Source: Candidatus Desulfosporosinus nitrosoreducens
GTDB taxonomy: Bacteria > Bacillota > Desulfitobacteriia > Desulfitobacteriales > Desulfitobacteriaceae
Length of the DNA stretch: 64,000 nt
NCBI RefSeq assembly: GCF_030954495.1
Contig: NZ_JAVHUW010000056.1
Span: 29,516 to 93,515 of the forward strand
Reading direction: 5' to 3'
Shown: positions 43,150 to 52,383 of the stretch, piece by piece
How positions within the stretch are numbered: the first letter of the stretch is position 1
How the letters are laid out: each line of letters starts with the position of its first letter
Position numbers and translations under genes: made by a program
The notes under the pieces: generated by a model
What the model was told of the DNA's origin: nothing
Databases searched by the model: none
The model's input: the letters and a program-made list of their open reading frames with translations, nothing else

Positions 43150-44373
43150 ATGAATGAAGTACAAATAAACGAACGATTACCGCTAACAAGAGCCATACCA
43201 CTCGGAGTACAGCATTTGTTCGCCATGACGGGCAGCACAATTTTGGTTCCCTTCCTCGTCGGCTTAAATCCCGCCACAGCTTTATTTTGTTCAGGTATCG
43301 GAACTATCGTCTTCTTACTTCTGACTCGCAGCAAGGTTCCCGCTTATCTTGGTTCATCCTTCGCTTTCATCGCCAGCTTAACAGTGTTTATTAAAGATCA
43401 GCACAACCTGTCCTCAGCAATGGCCGGAGTTTTATCTGTAGGTATCGCCTACCTTCTTATTTTCTGTATACTTCGCCTCTTTGGCACTAAGTGGATCAGC
43501 AAACTTATTCCACCTGTTGTGGCAGGAAGCGTTGTCGCAATTATCGGCTTAAGTTTAACCCCAACTGCAGTCCAGATGGCAAGTGCCAATTGGATTGTTG
43601 CCGTCTTTACCCTGGCAGTGGCGGCTTTAGTTAGTGTATATGGCAAAGGGTTTTCTAAAGTTATACCGGTTCTTCTGGCGATTGTGGCCGGATATATTCT
43701 TGCCTATTTCATGGGATTAGTTGATACGGCAAAAATTATTGCCTCTTTCAAAACTCCCTTTGTTTTACCTTTCAAGAGCTTTGGCACGTTCCACCTGGAT
43801 GTGACGGCCATTCTCACCTTCGCTCCTTTAGCTCTCATTACATTAATCGAAGATTTAGGACATATGATGATTCTCGGAAACATCACTCATACAGATATTA
43901 TTCAAGACCCCGGTTTCGATAAAGTTGTGCTGGGAAATGGTTTGGCGACAGGCATAGCCAGTTTATTCGGCGGAGTTCCCTTGACAACTTATGCGGAAAA
44001 CATTGGTGTCTTAGCCATTACAAAGGTATATAGCTCACTCAATCTCTGGATTGCAGCTATTGCGGCCATTATCTTAAGCACATTTAACCCTTTGCAGGCA
44101 CTGATTATGTCCATCCCAACCCCGGTTATGGGCGGCGTAGTCATCCTATTATTCGGAATGATTGGCGCAGCCGGACTCCGCACCTTGATCGAAGCAAAAG
44201 TTGATTTTTCCTCAAACAAAAACCTTATTATTGCAGCAGTAATATTCGCGATAGGTATCGGCTTAGCAAATCACGGCATCATGTTTGCTACTCTGGCAGG
44301 GATTTTCCTGAATCTTGTTCTCAAGAATGAAACCGAAGATGTCTCAAATAAGACTAAACAAGCCGCAAAATAA
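43150..44373 (+). CDS. uraA: Uracil permease (NCS2 family)
   Basis: UraA imports uracil with protons. The 407-residue protein has about 14 helices. The substrate motifs are visible: GSSFAFI on helix 3, IEDLGHMM on helix 8 with the Glu and His pair, and GGVPLTTYAENIG on helix 10. GGAGGACGACAAC precedes the ATG. PyrR-type attenuation fits a pyrimidine salvage role. The long strong hairpin at 44431-44475 ends it. Confidence 0.93.
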   Translation: MNEVQINERLPLTRAIPLGVQHLFAMTGSTILVPFLVGLNPATALFCSGIGTIVFLLLTRSKVPAYLGSSFAFIASLTVFIKDQHNLSSAMAGVLSVGIAYLLIFCILRLFGTKWISKLIPPVVAGSVVAIIGLSLTPTAVQMASANWIVAVFTLAVAALVSVYGKGFSKVIPVLLAIVAGYILAYFMGLVDTAKIIASFKTPFVLPFKSFGTFHLDVTAILTFAPLALITLIEDLGHMMILGNITHTDIIQDPGFDKVVLGNGLATGIASLFGGVPLTTYAENIGVLAITKVYSSLNLWIAAIAAIILSTFNPLQALIMSIPTPVMGGVVILLFGMIGAAGLRTLIEAKVDFSSNKNLIIAAVIFAIGIGLANHGIMFATLAGIFLNLVLKNETEDVSNKTKQAAK

Positions 44374-44430
44374 GAAAGTAATTCTCTCTTTGTCTGAATT
44401 AGTCTCAGTAATAAGCAATGATCCTTGATT

Positions 44431-44475
44431 AAAAACTAGCCCAGCAGGGTTTCATACCCTGCTGGGCTAGTTTTT
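44431..44475. terminator. Strong bidirectional terminator
   Basis: A 20-bp perfect stem AAAAACTAGCCCAGCAGGGT with a 5-base loop has T-runs on both strands. It serves uraA and the convergent paaK-ACT operon. Just after it ATTAG is repeated three times. Confidence 0.92.
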
Positions 44476-44510
44476 ATTAGATTAGATTAGATTAAATTCA
44501 AAGTCAATTT

Positions 44511-44912
44511 TTACAGTAAGGGAAGATTAAGCTTGCGCAGTGCATTTTCCATAATCCCTTGGTCTCGAACTCGAACAACAACCTGGGCCTGTTCATTCTC
44601 CTTTTCCACGAAAGCATACATATATTCCACGACAACATCGTGTTGAACAAGTTGATTAAGCACCCCCGCCAGTCCGCCGGTGCGGTCCGGAACTTTAAGC
44701 AACCACACTTGAGTCTGAGAGACCACAACTTTGCGTTCGCGCAATTTTTCTGTGGTACGTTCAGGTTCATCGACAATGATACGCAGGACTCCGTAATCTT
44801 TGGTGTCGGCTAAGGAGAGGGCCCGCAAATTGACCTTAAGCTCTGCGAGAAGACTGATAACCTCAGCTAACCGCCCTTTAGAATTCTCCAGAAAAATAGA
44901 TAATTGTAACAT
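44511..44912 (-). CDS. Tandem ACT domain protein
   Basis: The 133-residue protein consists of two ACT domains (about 1-66 and 67-133; LSIFLENSKGRLAEVISLL and LKVPDRTGGLAGVLNQL), the amino-acid-sensing fold. Such proteins commonly sit beside phenylacetate-CoA ligase and indolepyruvate oxidoreductase genes in anaerobes, so it may sense an aromatic amino acid. It lies 12 bp after paaK in the same operon. Confidence 0.88.
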   Translation of the reverse strand: MLQLSIFLENSKGRLAEVISLLAELKVNLRALSLADTKDYGVLRIIVDEPERTTEKLRERKVVVSQTQVWLLKVPDRTGGLAGVLNQLVQHDVVVEYMYAFVEKENEQAQVVVRVRDQGIMENALRKLNLPLL

Positions 44913-44924
44913 AATTTGCCCTCC

Positions 44925-46172
44925 TTATCTGCGTTTATCGACAACCCGGACAGCTTTTCCCTCACTCCGGGGAATACTTTTAGGTTCTACCAGGCGAAGA
45001 CGAACTGAAATTCCCAAAATCTCCTCAATTCTTCGTTGTAAACGTTCTTGTCGCCCCTCTAACTCACGGACTTCATCAAAGAAACTGGTTTCATTGACTT
45101 CCACTTGAACTTCTAACTGATCAAGATTTCCCGAACGGGATACAACCAGCAAATAATGGGGTTCAAATCCCTCTGTGGAAAGAATGGCCTCTTCCACTTG
45201 ACTGGGGAAAACATTGACTCCCCGGATAATCAACATATCGTCCACACGAGCCGAAACCCGCTCCATTTTCCAGCCCGTCTGTCCGCAGGAACACTGGCCG
45301 TAATGCAGGTTCGTCAAGTCTTTCGTACGGTAACGCAAAACCGGAAACCCTTCTTTTTCCAAGCTGGTAATGACAAGTTCGCCCTGAAGGCCTTCGGCGA
45401 CAGGATTTCCCTCACTGTCCAATACTTCCGGGTAAAAATGCTCGTCAATGTGCAAACCATCGTGAGCGGAACATTCCATCGCCACACCCGGACCCATCGT
45501 TTCACTGAGGCCATAAATATCATAGGCCTTAATACCCAGCCTAGCTTCAATTTGTTCTCTCATACCTTCCGTCCAAGGCTCAGCACCAAAAACCCCAATT
45601 TTGAGTTTTAACTCCTCACGGGAAATTCCTGATTCCTCGAGGCTTTCCGCTAAATACAAAGCATAAGAAGGAGTACACGCCAGCACAGTCGTTCCAAAGT
45701 CCCGCATCAGCATGAGCTGACGTGCCGTATTCCCGCCCGAAATGGGAACAACCACCGCGCCCAGCTCTTCACAGCCGTAATGCAGCCCCATTCCCCCGGT
45801 AAATAACCCATATCCATAGGCGATTTGCACAACATCTTTTTGGGTAACACCAACTCTTCGCAGTTCGTTGGCCACAATTCTTGACCAAAGTTTAATATCG
45901 TTTTGAGTATACCCTACCACAGTCGGCTTGCCCGTAGTCCCTGAAGAGGCATGAAGCCGAACGATATTTTCCAGAGGTTCCGCAAAAAGCCCAAAGGGAT
46001 AATTTTGGCGCAAATCTTCTTTGGTTGTCAACGGGAGTCTTTGAAAATCTTGGAGAGAACGAATGTCTTCAGCTTGATGAATACCTAATTCTCGAAACTT
46101 CTCTCGATAATAAGGAATCGACAACACCCGTTCTACCGTTCTACGCAAACCTTCCAGCCACTGCTTTTCCAT
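44925..46172 (-). CDS. paaK: Phenylacetate-CoA ligase family protein
   Basis: This 415-residue AMP-forming ligase activates an aryl acid to its CoA thioester. The P-loop ASSGTTGKPTVVGYT, the adenylate motif YGLSETMGPG and the C-terminal GVNVFPSQVEE region are present. Anaerobic bacteria use such ligases in reverse after 2-oxoacid oxidation of aromatic amino acids to save ATP; no iorAB genes are here, so the direction is uncertain. ATG 46172 lies nine bases after GAGGG. Promoter at 46276-46305. Confidence 0.9.
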   Translation of the reverse strand: MEKQWLEGLRRTVERVLSIPYYREKFRELGIHQAEDIRSLQDFQRLPLTTKEDLRQNYPFGLFAEPLENIVRLHASSGTTGKPTVVGYTQNDIKLWSRIVANELRRVGVTQKDVVQIAYGYGLFTGGMGLHYGCEELGAVVVPISGGNTARQLMLMRDFGTTVLACTPSYALYLAESLEESGISREELKLKIGVFGAEPWTEGMREQIEARLGIKAYDIYGLSETMGPGVAMECSAHDGLHIDEHFYPEVLDSEGNPVAEGLQGELVITSLEKEGFPVLRYRTKDLTNLHYGQCSCGQTGWKMERVSARVDDMLIIRGVNVFPSQVEEAILSTEGFEPHYLLVVSRSGNLDQLEVQVEVNETSFFDEVRELEGRQERLQRRIEEILGISVRLRLVEPKSIPRSEGKAVRVVDKRR

Positions 46173-46275
46173 TACTACCATCCCTCTTTACCTCTAATTT
46201 GACCACCTAGTACTACTTAACTTTCTGCTGATACTGTTTCTAAACTTCTCATTGTACTATAATACAGTTTGAATA

Positions 46276-46305
46276 ATAATACCTAATTATTTTACACTCT
46301 GTCAA
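46276..46305 (-). promoter_or_regulatory. Sigma-A promoter of paaK
   Basis: TTGACA (46300-46305) and TATTAT (46276-46281) on the minus strand are 18 bp apart. Upstream, 46385-46450 holds a further imperfect stem (GCGGTC...AGGT with ACCTGACCGC), otherwise nothing is seen in the 375-bp gap to metK. Confidence 0.6.
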
Positions 46306-46509
46306 GAAACTTTAGCATGCAAATAGTTGGAGTGTAATTATAACTGCAATTTCTGTTTTCCTCCTGGTATTCTTTTGGGGGGCCCAGTTTTCTCAGTTAA
46401 AGCGGTCAGGTTTCTTGCGTTAATTGCCCTTAGCCTTACCTTAGAGGACCGCCAGAACTACTCGGAAGCTTTAAAAAATGGCAGACAATCCGCATAGAGG
46501 CACGTCAAA

Positions 46510-46541
46510 GGGGCTGAACATAAATTCTTATGTTCAGCCCC
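46510..46541 (-). terminator. Terminator of metK operon
   Basis: GGGGCTGAACATAA and its complement form a 14-bp perfect stem with a 4-base loop, 16 bp after the metK stop. The T-run is short. Confidence 0.75.
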
Positions 46542-46557
46542 TCTTCCATATTCAATC

Positions 46558-47748
46558 TTAGCAACCCGCAAGTTTCTTTAAAGCTTCCACTTTATCGGTT
46601 CTTTCCCAAGGAAGATCAAGATCAGTTCTGCCAAAGTGCCCATAAGCTGCCGTTTGGCGGTAAATCGGGCGACGAAGGTCTAAGGTCTTAATAATTCCCG
46701 CCGGACGGAGATCAAAAGTCTGCATTACCAAATCGACGATCTTATCATCCGGCAGCTTTCCTGTGCCGAAGGTTTCGACAGAAATGGAGACAGGACGGGC
46801 AACTCCGATGGCATAGGCAATCTGAATCTCACAACGGTCTGCAAAACCTGCGGCAACAATGTTTTTGGCTACATAGCGAGCGGCATAAGCCGCAGAACGG
46901 TCAACCTTTGTGGGATCTTTGCCCGAGAAAGCCCCGCCGCCATGCCGAGCCATGCCGCCATAGGTATCTACGATAATTTTCCGTCCTGTTAGGCCGCAAT
47001 CCCCTTGGGGACCCCCGATGACAAAGCGGCCGGTAGGATTAATAAAGTATTTCGTTTCTTCATTTAATAATTCTTTGGGAACTGTTGGATAAACGACATA
47101 TTGCAGCAAATCCCTGCGGATTTGCTCTTGCGTAACATCCGGGTGATGTTGTGTGGAGATGACAATCGTATCAACTCGCACCGGCTTGTTGTCCTCGTAT
47201 TCCACAGTAACCTGGGTTTTGCCGTCCGGCCGCAAATAGCTTAAAAGTTCCGATTTGCGCACCTCAGTTAAGCGGCGTGCCAAGCGATGGGCTAAATCAA
47301 TAGGCAGCGGCATATAGCTTTCCGTCTCATTAGTGGCGTAGCCAAACATCATGCCCTGGTCACCGGCACCAATGGCTTCAATCTCGCTATCGGACATTTC
47401 CCCTGTTTTTGATTCTAAAGCCTGGTCTACCCCTAAAGCAATATCCGCCGATTGTTCTCCAATTGAGGTCAAGACGGCGCAGGTATCCGCATCAAAACCA
47501 TATTTAGCCCGCGTATAACCAACCTCCCGAACCGTTTCGCGTACGACGTGGGAGATATCGACATAACACGTTGTTGTAATCTCGCCGCTGACGAGCACTA
47601 AGCCGGTTGTTGCCATAGTTTCACAAGCTACGCGAGCATTGGGGTCCTGCGCAAAAATTGCATCAAGTATAGCATCCGATATCTGGTCGCAAATCTTATC
47701 AGGATGCCCTTCGGTTACAGACTCTGAGGTAAATAACTTTTTCACCAT
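46558..47748 (-). CDS. metK: S-adenosylmethionine synthetase
   Basis: MetK makes S-adenosylmethionine from methionine and ATP. The 396-residue protein has [32 protein letters not shown] and the phosphate loop [23 protein letters not shown] 47748 lies eight bases after AGGAGTG. It follows coaBC by seven bases, an uncommon partner, so it belongs to the gmk-rpoZ-coaBC transcript. No SAM riboswitch is seen upstream. Confidence 0.97.
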   Translation of the reverse strand: MVKKLFTSESVTEGHPDKICDQISDAILDAIFAQDPNARVACETMATTGLVLVSGEITTTCYVDISHVVRETVREVGYTRAKYGFDADTCAVLTSIGEQSADIALGVDQALESKTGEMSDSEIEAIGAGDQGMMFGYATNETESYMPLPIDLAHRLARRLTEVRKSELLSYLRPDGKTQVTVEYEDNKPVRVDTIVISTQHHPDVTQEQIRRDLLQYVVYPTVPKELLNEETKYFINPTGRFVIGGPQGDCGLTGRKIIVDTYGGMARHGGGAFSGKDPTKVDRSAAYAARYVAKNIVAAGFADRCEIQIAYAIGVARPVSISVETFGTGKLPDDKIVDLVMQTFDLRPAGIIKTLDLRRPIYRQTAAYGHFGRTDLDLPWERTDKVEALKKLAGC

Positions 47749-47755
47749 TAACAAA

Positions 47756-48964
47756 TCACTCCTTTGTTTCTACCCCGAGGAGATGAGCAATCTCAGTAAC
47801 GAGATACCGAGCAACCTCAAGCTTGCTCATCTGGGGAAAATCTATTTTTCTTCCATCAGGAAAAAGAAAACTTACAATATTTGTAGGGCTGCCAAATCCA
47901 GCCCCTTGTTTTGTAACGTCATTAGCCACTAAAAGATTAACATTTTTGCGGAGCATTTTTTCCTGAGCGTATGCCAAAAGATTTTCCGTTTCAGCTGCAA
48001 ACCCAATCAAAACCTGGGACGTTTTCTTGCGTCCAAGTTCAGCCAAAATGTCCGGATTAGGGACTAATTCTATGCTGCGGTTTGACCCATCTTTTTTAAT
48101 CTTCTGTTCCGCCTGCACAGCCGGACGATAATCCGCGACCGCGGCGGCTTTGACAACGACATCCATTTCTGAAAAACGTGACAAAACTTCATCACGCATT
48201 TCCAAAGCCGTATGCACTGACACACGGGTCACTCCCTGAGGAGTTGGCAAATCTGTGGGCGCACTGACTAAAAGAGTCTCGGCACCGGCTTCCTGTAAAG
48301 CCTGGGCAACAGCATACCCCATCCGTCCGGAGCTGCGATTGCCGAGAAAACGAACAGGGTCTAAAGGTTCTTGGGTTCCACCCGCGGTTACAAGGGCCTT
48401 TTTTCCCTTTAAACAATTTGCACCGTCTAAAAAACGCCGAACGGTCTGTAAGATCTCTTCAGGCTGGCTCATGCGCCCATCCCCTTCAGATCCACAGGCT
48501 TGAAACCCGGAATCAGGCCCAATCAGGCGTACCCCGCGCTCCTGCAAAAGTTTGAGATTTTTTTGGGTTGCCGGATGATGATACATCCCGTGATTCATCG
48601 CCGGCGCCACAAAAATCGGCGCACGTGTCGCCAGAAGAACCGTCGACAGAAAGTCGTCCGCCAGCCCTATGGCCATTTTAGCCAAAAGGTTCGCCGTTGC
48701 CGGAGCGACAATCACGACATCCGCCTTCTCCGCTAAAGCGATATGTTCAACATTCCATAACTTTGGTTCTTCGAACATATCTACGTGCACCGGATTCGCC
48801 GACAAGCTCCTCAAGGTGAGGGGAGCGATAAATTCCGTGGCAGACTTTGTCATGACAACGTGAACCTCAGCCTGCATCTTGCGCAGGCGGCTCACAAGGT
48901 CGGCAGCCTTATAGGCAGCAATTCCGCCGGAAACTCCCACCAGAACTTTTTTACCTGTCAGCAT
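47756..48964 (-). CDS. coaBC: Bifunctional phosphopantothenoylcysteine decarboxylase/synthase
   Basis: CoaBC performs two steps of coenzyme A synthesis. The 402-residue protein has the flavin half ([27 protein letters not shown]) and the synthase half ([35 protein letters not shown]). The ATG overlaps the rpoZ stop as ATGCTGA, so translation is coupled and the ribosome-binding site is weak. Confidence 0.96.
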   Translation of the reverse strand: MLTGKKVLVGVSGGIAAYKAADLVSRLRKMQAEVHVVMTKSATEFIAPLTLRSLSANPVHVDMFEEPKLWNVEHIALAEKADVVIVAPATANLLAKMAIGLADDFLSTVLLATRAPIFVAPAMNHGMYHHPATQKNLKLLQERGVRLIGPDSGFQACGSEGDGRMSQPEEILQTVRRFLDGANCLKGKKALVTAGGTQEPLDPVRFLGNRSSGRMGYAVAQALQEAGAETLLVSAPTDLPTPQGVTRVSVHTALEMRDEVLSRFSEMDVVVKAAAVADYRPAVQAEQKIKKDGSNRSIELVPNPDILAELGRKKTSQVLIGFAAETENLLAYAQEKMLRKNVNLLVANDVTKQGAGFGSPTNIVSFLFPDGRKIDFPQMSKLEVARYLVTEIAHLLGVETKE

Positions 48965-49170
48965 GGCGCGATCTCGTCGGGAATGCATTCATAGACATTG
49001 TTCGATTGGGAAATCTCTTCGAGGGATATACTAACGGACTTGACCCCTTTGGCCAGATCCTCGTGTTTGCCTTCTTCCATAATGGCACGGGCACGTTTGG
49101 CAACTACAATCACCAAAGTATATTTGCTGTCAACTTTGCCCATTAGCCTATCAAGTGACGGTTGTTTCAT
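48958..49170 (-). CDS. rpoZ: RNA polymerase omega subunit
   Basis: The 70-residue omega subunit helps assemble RNA polymerase. The conserved segment SKYTLVIVVAKRARAI and the run of EE near the C-terminal half are present. It follows gmk directly (next base) and overlaps coaBC, as in Bacillus. Confidence 0.93.
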   Translation of the reverse strand: MKQPSLDRLMGKVDSKYTLVIVVAKRARAIMEEGKHEDLAKGVKSVSISLEEISQSNNVYECIPDEIAPC

Positions 49171-49776
49171 TTAGGATTCCTCCTTAAAAATGAAGGGTTT
49201 TCGCTTAACCCGGCATTTTTCAGCAACAAGAATGCTCTTCAATTTATCGACAGCCACAGGAACTTCATCATTTACAACAACATAATCGTATTCACTCACG
49301 TACTCTAGTTCCTGAATAGCGGTAGCAAGTCTCTTTTGAATAACCTCCTCACTCTCAGTTCCCCGTTTATGTATACGTTCCGAGAGAACATCAAGTGAAG
49401 GCGGGACAATAAAAGTAAAAACCCCTTGCGGAAAACATTTTTTGATTTGCAAGGCGCCCTGAATTTCAATCTCTAAAATCACATCCTGGCCATCTTTAAG
49501 GGCTTGTTCCACAGCAAATCTCGGTGTGCCATAGTAATTGTCACAAAACTTAGCCCACTCCAAAAGTTCATCTCCGGCAATCATAGTTTCAACGTCTTCC
49601 CGCGAACGAAAGTAATAATGAACCCCATCCACTTCACCCGGACGAGGCTGACGTGTCGTCATAGAGACGGAATATTTTAAATTAGGCACTTGACGAAGTA
49701 ATTCCTGGCAAAGAGTTCCTTTACCCGCCCCAGAGGGACCCGAGAGGACAATTAATAACCCATGACTCTTTTCCAC
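49171..49776 (-). CDS. gmk: Guanylate kinase
   Basis: Gmk phosphorylates GMP to GDP. The 201-residue protein has the P-loop SGPSGAGKGTL and the GMP-binding residues in TTRQPRPGEVDGVHYYF. The GTG at 49776 is chosen because AAGGTG lies six bases upstream and the resulting start fits homologues; GTG 49785 is an alternative. Confidence 0.95.
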   Translation of the reverse strand: MEKSHGLLIVLSGPSGAGKGTLCQELLRQVPNLKYSVSMTTRQPRPGEVDGVHYYFRSREDVETMIAGDELLEWAKFCDNYYGTPRFAVEQALKDGQDVILEIEIQGALQIKKCFPQGVFTFIVPPSLDVLSERIHKRGTESEEVIQKRLATAIQELEYVSEYDYVVVNDEVPVAVDKLKSILVAEKCRVKRKPFIFKEES

Positions 49777-49786
49777 GCTGCACACC

Positions 49787-50062
49787 TTAATCCGCCGGAT
49801 CTTCTACATGAGTGCTGGACTCTTTAGTGGAGAGTCGGTGAGCTACAGTCTCAGGTTGTACTGCAGACAAGATCACATGATGACTGTCACAGATAATGAC
49901 AGCACGCGTACGCCGGCCATAAGTAGCGTCAATCAGCATGCCCGCATCCCGCGCTTCTTGAATAATGCGCTTGATCGGAGCAGATTCCGGACTCACAATC
50001 GAAATAATTCGGTTGGCTGATACAATATTGCCAAAGCCAATGTTAATGAGCTTAATGTCCAA
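49787..50062 (-). CDS. remA: Extracellular matrix regulator RemA (DUF370)
   Basis: RemA is a small DNA-binding protein activating biofilm-matrix operons in Bacillus. The 91-residue protein has the family start [23 protein letters not shown] and the basic GRRTRAVII segment. It lies between yicC and gmk, exactly as in Bacillus. Its C-terminal tail is polar. Confidence 0.93.
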   Translation of the reverse strand: MDIKLINIGFGNIVSANRIISIVSPESAPIKRIIQEARDAGMLIDATYGRRTRAVIICDSHHVILSAVQPETVAHRLSTKESSTHVEDPAD

Positions 50063-50075
50063 AATGAATCCTCCA

Positions 50076-50954
50076 TTACTCTAAATTTTGAATTTGTTCG
50101 CGCACCTTTTCCAATTCGCTTTTAACAGTTACAACCTGTTTTCCAATATTCAAATCATTAGCTTTCGAGCCGATTGTATTGATCTCCCGGTTCATCTCTT
50201 GAACTAAAAAATCCAGTTTGCGTCCCACGGAACCGATGCTGCGCAAACCCTCCCGACTCTGGGCCAGATGACTGTCGAAGCGAACCAGTTCCTCCGTGAT
50301 TGATGCGCGATCCGCGAAATAAGCCACTTCATTCGCTAAACGGACAGGGTCCAATTCAACTCCGCCCAAAAGCGTTTGAATCCGTTCCTTGAGACGTTCC
50401 TGATAGTCTGTCACTACCTGCGGCGCGCGTTCCGAAATAAGGCGCAAATGCTCCGCCAACTGATCCAATCGCTGCAGGAGATCCTTTGCTAACTTTTCTC
50501 CTTCAATTCGGCGCATTTGTCCAAAACCATCGGCCGCTTTGCCCAAAGCCTCTGCACATACGTCCCACAAAGTATCCAATTCAATTTCCGGTTCTTGGAC
50601 GGATATTACCTCAGGCAAAGCCACTAAACGGTAAATATCCGTATCGTACGCCGTATGGAGAGCTGAGGCGAGATCCTTCAATGCCTTATCATACGACAGT
50701 GCTAATTCTTTGTCAACCTTCGCCAATCTCATTTTTCCTTCAGATTCCACAACATTGAGATGTACTTCAATTCGTCCCCGCTGAAACTTTTCTTGTAAAA
50801 CTTTGCGGATGCGTTCTTCAAAACCTACAAAATTGCGCGGCAGCCGAACGACAACTTCCAGGAAACGGTGATTCACCGCTTTCAGTTCCACCGTGAATTG
50901 ATAGCCATAACCACTTGCCTCTCCGCGTCCAAATCCCGTCATGCTATTTGCCAT
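50076..50954 (-). CDS. yicC: YicC/YloC family endoribonuclease
   Basis: YicC-family proteins are endoribonucleases in E. coli and Bacillus. The 292-residue protein starts [15 protein letters not shown] and ends with the conserved DUF1732 helices ([19 protein letters not shown]). It heads the yicC-remA-gmk-rpoZ-coaBC-metK run. Confidence 0.93.
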   Translation of the reverse strand: MANSMTGFGRGEASGYGYQFTVELKAVNHRFLEVVVRLPRNFVGFEERIRKVLQEKFQRGRIEVHLNVVESEGKMRLAKVDKELALSYDKALKDLASALHTAYDTDIYRLVALPEVISVQEPEIELDTLWDVCAEALGKAADGFGQMRRIEGEKLAKDLLQRLDQLAEHLRLISERAPQVVTDYQERLKERIQTLLGGVELDPVRLANEVAYFADRASITEELVRFDSHLAQSREGLRSIGSVGRKLDFLVQEMNREINTIGSKANDLNIGKQVVTVKSELEKVREQIQNLE

Positions 50955-51112
50955 ATATCACCCGGTTTAAATAAAATAACCAGGCTTTTTCACCCCTTTA
51001 CATCCGTCTGAAGCCAATTGGTATAAGTAATACTTAAAATATAGCCCCTTTGCTATATTATAACAGATTCCAAAATGAATTTCGAATTGGTTCAGCCTGA
51101 ACCCATAGATAT

Positions 51113-51148
51113 AAACAAAAATCACACCTCAAAAGAGATGCGATTTTC
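51113..51148 (-). terminator. Terminator downstream of the 27-codon ORF
   Basis: On the minus strand a 12-bp stem with two wobble pairs (AAATCGCATCTC with GAGGTGTGATTT) and a 4-base loop is followed by TTTTTGTTT. No other minus-strand gene ends nearby. Confidence 0.75.
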
Positions 51149-51193
51149 ATTATCTGATTTCTAAGCAAGAGCTTAAGCCTTTATTTTTTGAAT

Positions 51194-51277
51194 TCATTTC
51201 CCAGGTATTTTGCCAAACTTTAATGCTTCTCTAAGCTTTCGCATATCGTTTTTAAGAAATTCGAAATAACCTCTCAT
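51194..51277 (-). CDS. Candidate 27-residue basic peptide
   Basis: A short ORF (MRGYFEFLKNDMRKLREALK...) lies between the dapF terminator and the terminator at 51113-51148. AGAGG stands three bases before the ATG, closer than ideal. The peptide is basic and could form an amphipathic helix. I know no family. The flanking terminators suggest that a transcript ends here; whether this peptide is made is open. Confidence 0.35.
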   Translation of the reverse strand: MRGYFEFLKNDMRKLREALKFGKIPGK

Positions 51278-51304
51278 CTTCCTCTAGCTATTGTCGCGAG
51301 TAAG

Positions 51305-51325
51305 TAAAATAACCGTGCCGGTTAT
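51305..51325 (-). terminator. Terminator of dapF
   Basis: ATAACCG/CGGTTAT with a 3-base loop, followed by TTTT on the minus strand, begins one base after the dapF stop. Confidence 0.75.
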
Positions 51326-52168
51326 CTAAGCGTCCAGCCATTCACCCTTAAAGACATAAGCCGCGGGACCCGTCATATAAACGTGATTGTCAGGTCCCCA
51401 TTCGATAAACAAGTCTCCTCCCGGCAGGTGGACGGTCACGGCTCGTTCCGTCTTCTGATTAAGAACTGCGGCAACTGTGGAACCGCAGGCCCCCGTACCG
51501 CAAGCCAGCGTTGGTCCGGCGCCCCGCTCCCAAACTTTCATAGTCATCTCCCGGGGGGAATCGACTCGGATAAATTCCACGTTGGTTTTGCGTGGAAATA
51601 AAGGATGGTTCTCAAGGGCCGGACCAAAACGCTCAAAATCCAAAGCGGAAAAATCGTCCACAAAAATGACACAGTGCGGATTCCCCATGGAAACCGCTGT
51701 GTAGTGAAAGGTTTCTCCCAACACCTCAAGAGGCTGCCCAACCACAGGTTCTCCCTGAGCAAGGACCGGGATGAGACACGCCTGTAAAATGGGTTCACCC
51801 ATATCCACGCGCACGCCTTGAACCTGTCCGTCTTGAATGTCAAGCCCCAAAGTCAAAACTCCGGCAAGAGTTTCTACGCGCATAGGGTTATGGCGGACAA
51901 TGCCCTGATCATAAACGTAACGCGCAAAACAGCGTATACCATTGCCGCACATTTCCGGTTCCGAGCCATCGGAATTAATGATCCGCATGCGGGCATCCGC
52001 GACCTGCGAAGGCAAAATTATAACTAATCCGTCTCCTCCAATGCCAAATTGACGGTGGCAAAGCTTCCTGGCTAAATCGGGGTAGTCCTGCTCACCCTTT
52101 GGTGTAACTGAAAAATGGTCCAGGAAAACAAAATCATTCCCCAGACCATGCATTTTAACAAATTCCAT
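51326..52168 (-). CDS. dapF: Diaminopimelate epimerase
   Basis: DapF converts LL- to meso-diaminopimelate for lysine and peptidoglycan. The 280-residue protein has both catalytic cysteines: EMCGNGIRC and ACGTGACG. The start MEFVKMHGLGNDFV is typical. It is a single-gene unit between yicC and the Ca-ATPase, absent from the Bacillus order. Confidence 0.96.
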   Translation of the reverse strand: MEFVKMHGLGNDFVFLDHFSVTPKGEQDYPDLARKLCHRQFGIGGDGLVIILPSQVADARMRIINSDGSEPEMCGNGIRCFARYVYDQGIVRHNPMRVETLAGVLTLGLDIQDGQVQGVRVDMGEPILQACLIPVLAQGEPVVGQPLEVLGETFHYTAVSMGNPHCVIFVDDFSALDFERFGPALENHPLFPRKTNVEFIRVDSPREMTMKVWERGAGPTLACGTGACGSTVAAVLNQKTERAVTVHLPGGDLFIEWGPDNHVYMTGPAAYVFKGEWLDA

Positions 52169-52383
52169 CGTGCTTGCTCCCTTCCCTTTGTAAGATTAAC
52201 GAATACGACACGAGATTTAGCACTTCCTCAGCAGCGGCTTTCCCTATCTTACGCATTATCTTCCTAAAAGAATACTACGCCGAATACAGAGGGTCAACCA
52301 TTAGGAGCAAGTATACACGACGGCGGAGCGGGTTATACATAGTACATTTATAAATAACCGGCATGGTGCAAGGACCCTGAACA

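Noticed and set aside
46510..47760. SAM riboswitch for metK
   Set aside because: metK is seven bases from coaBC; no riboswitch-like fold lies upstream, and the hairpin downstream is a terminator.
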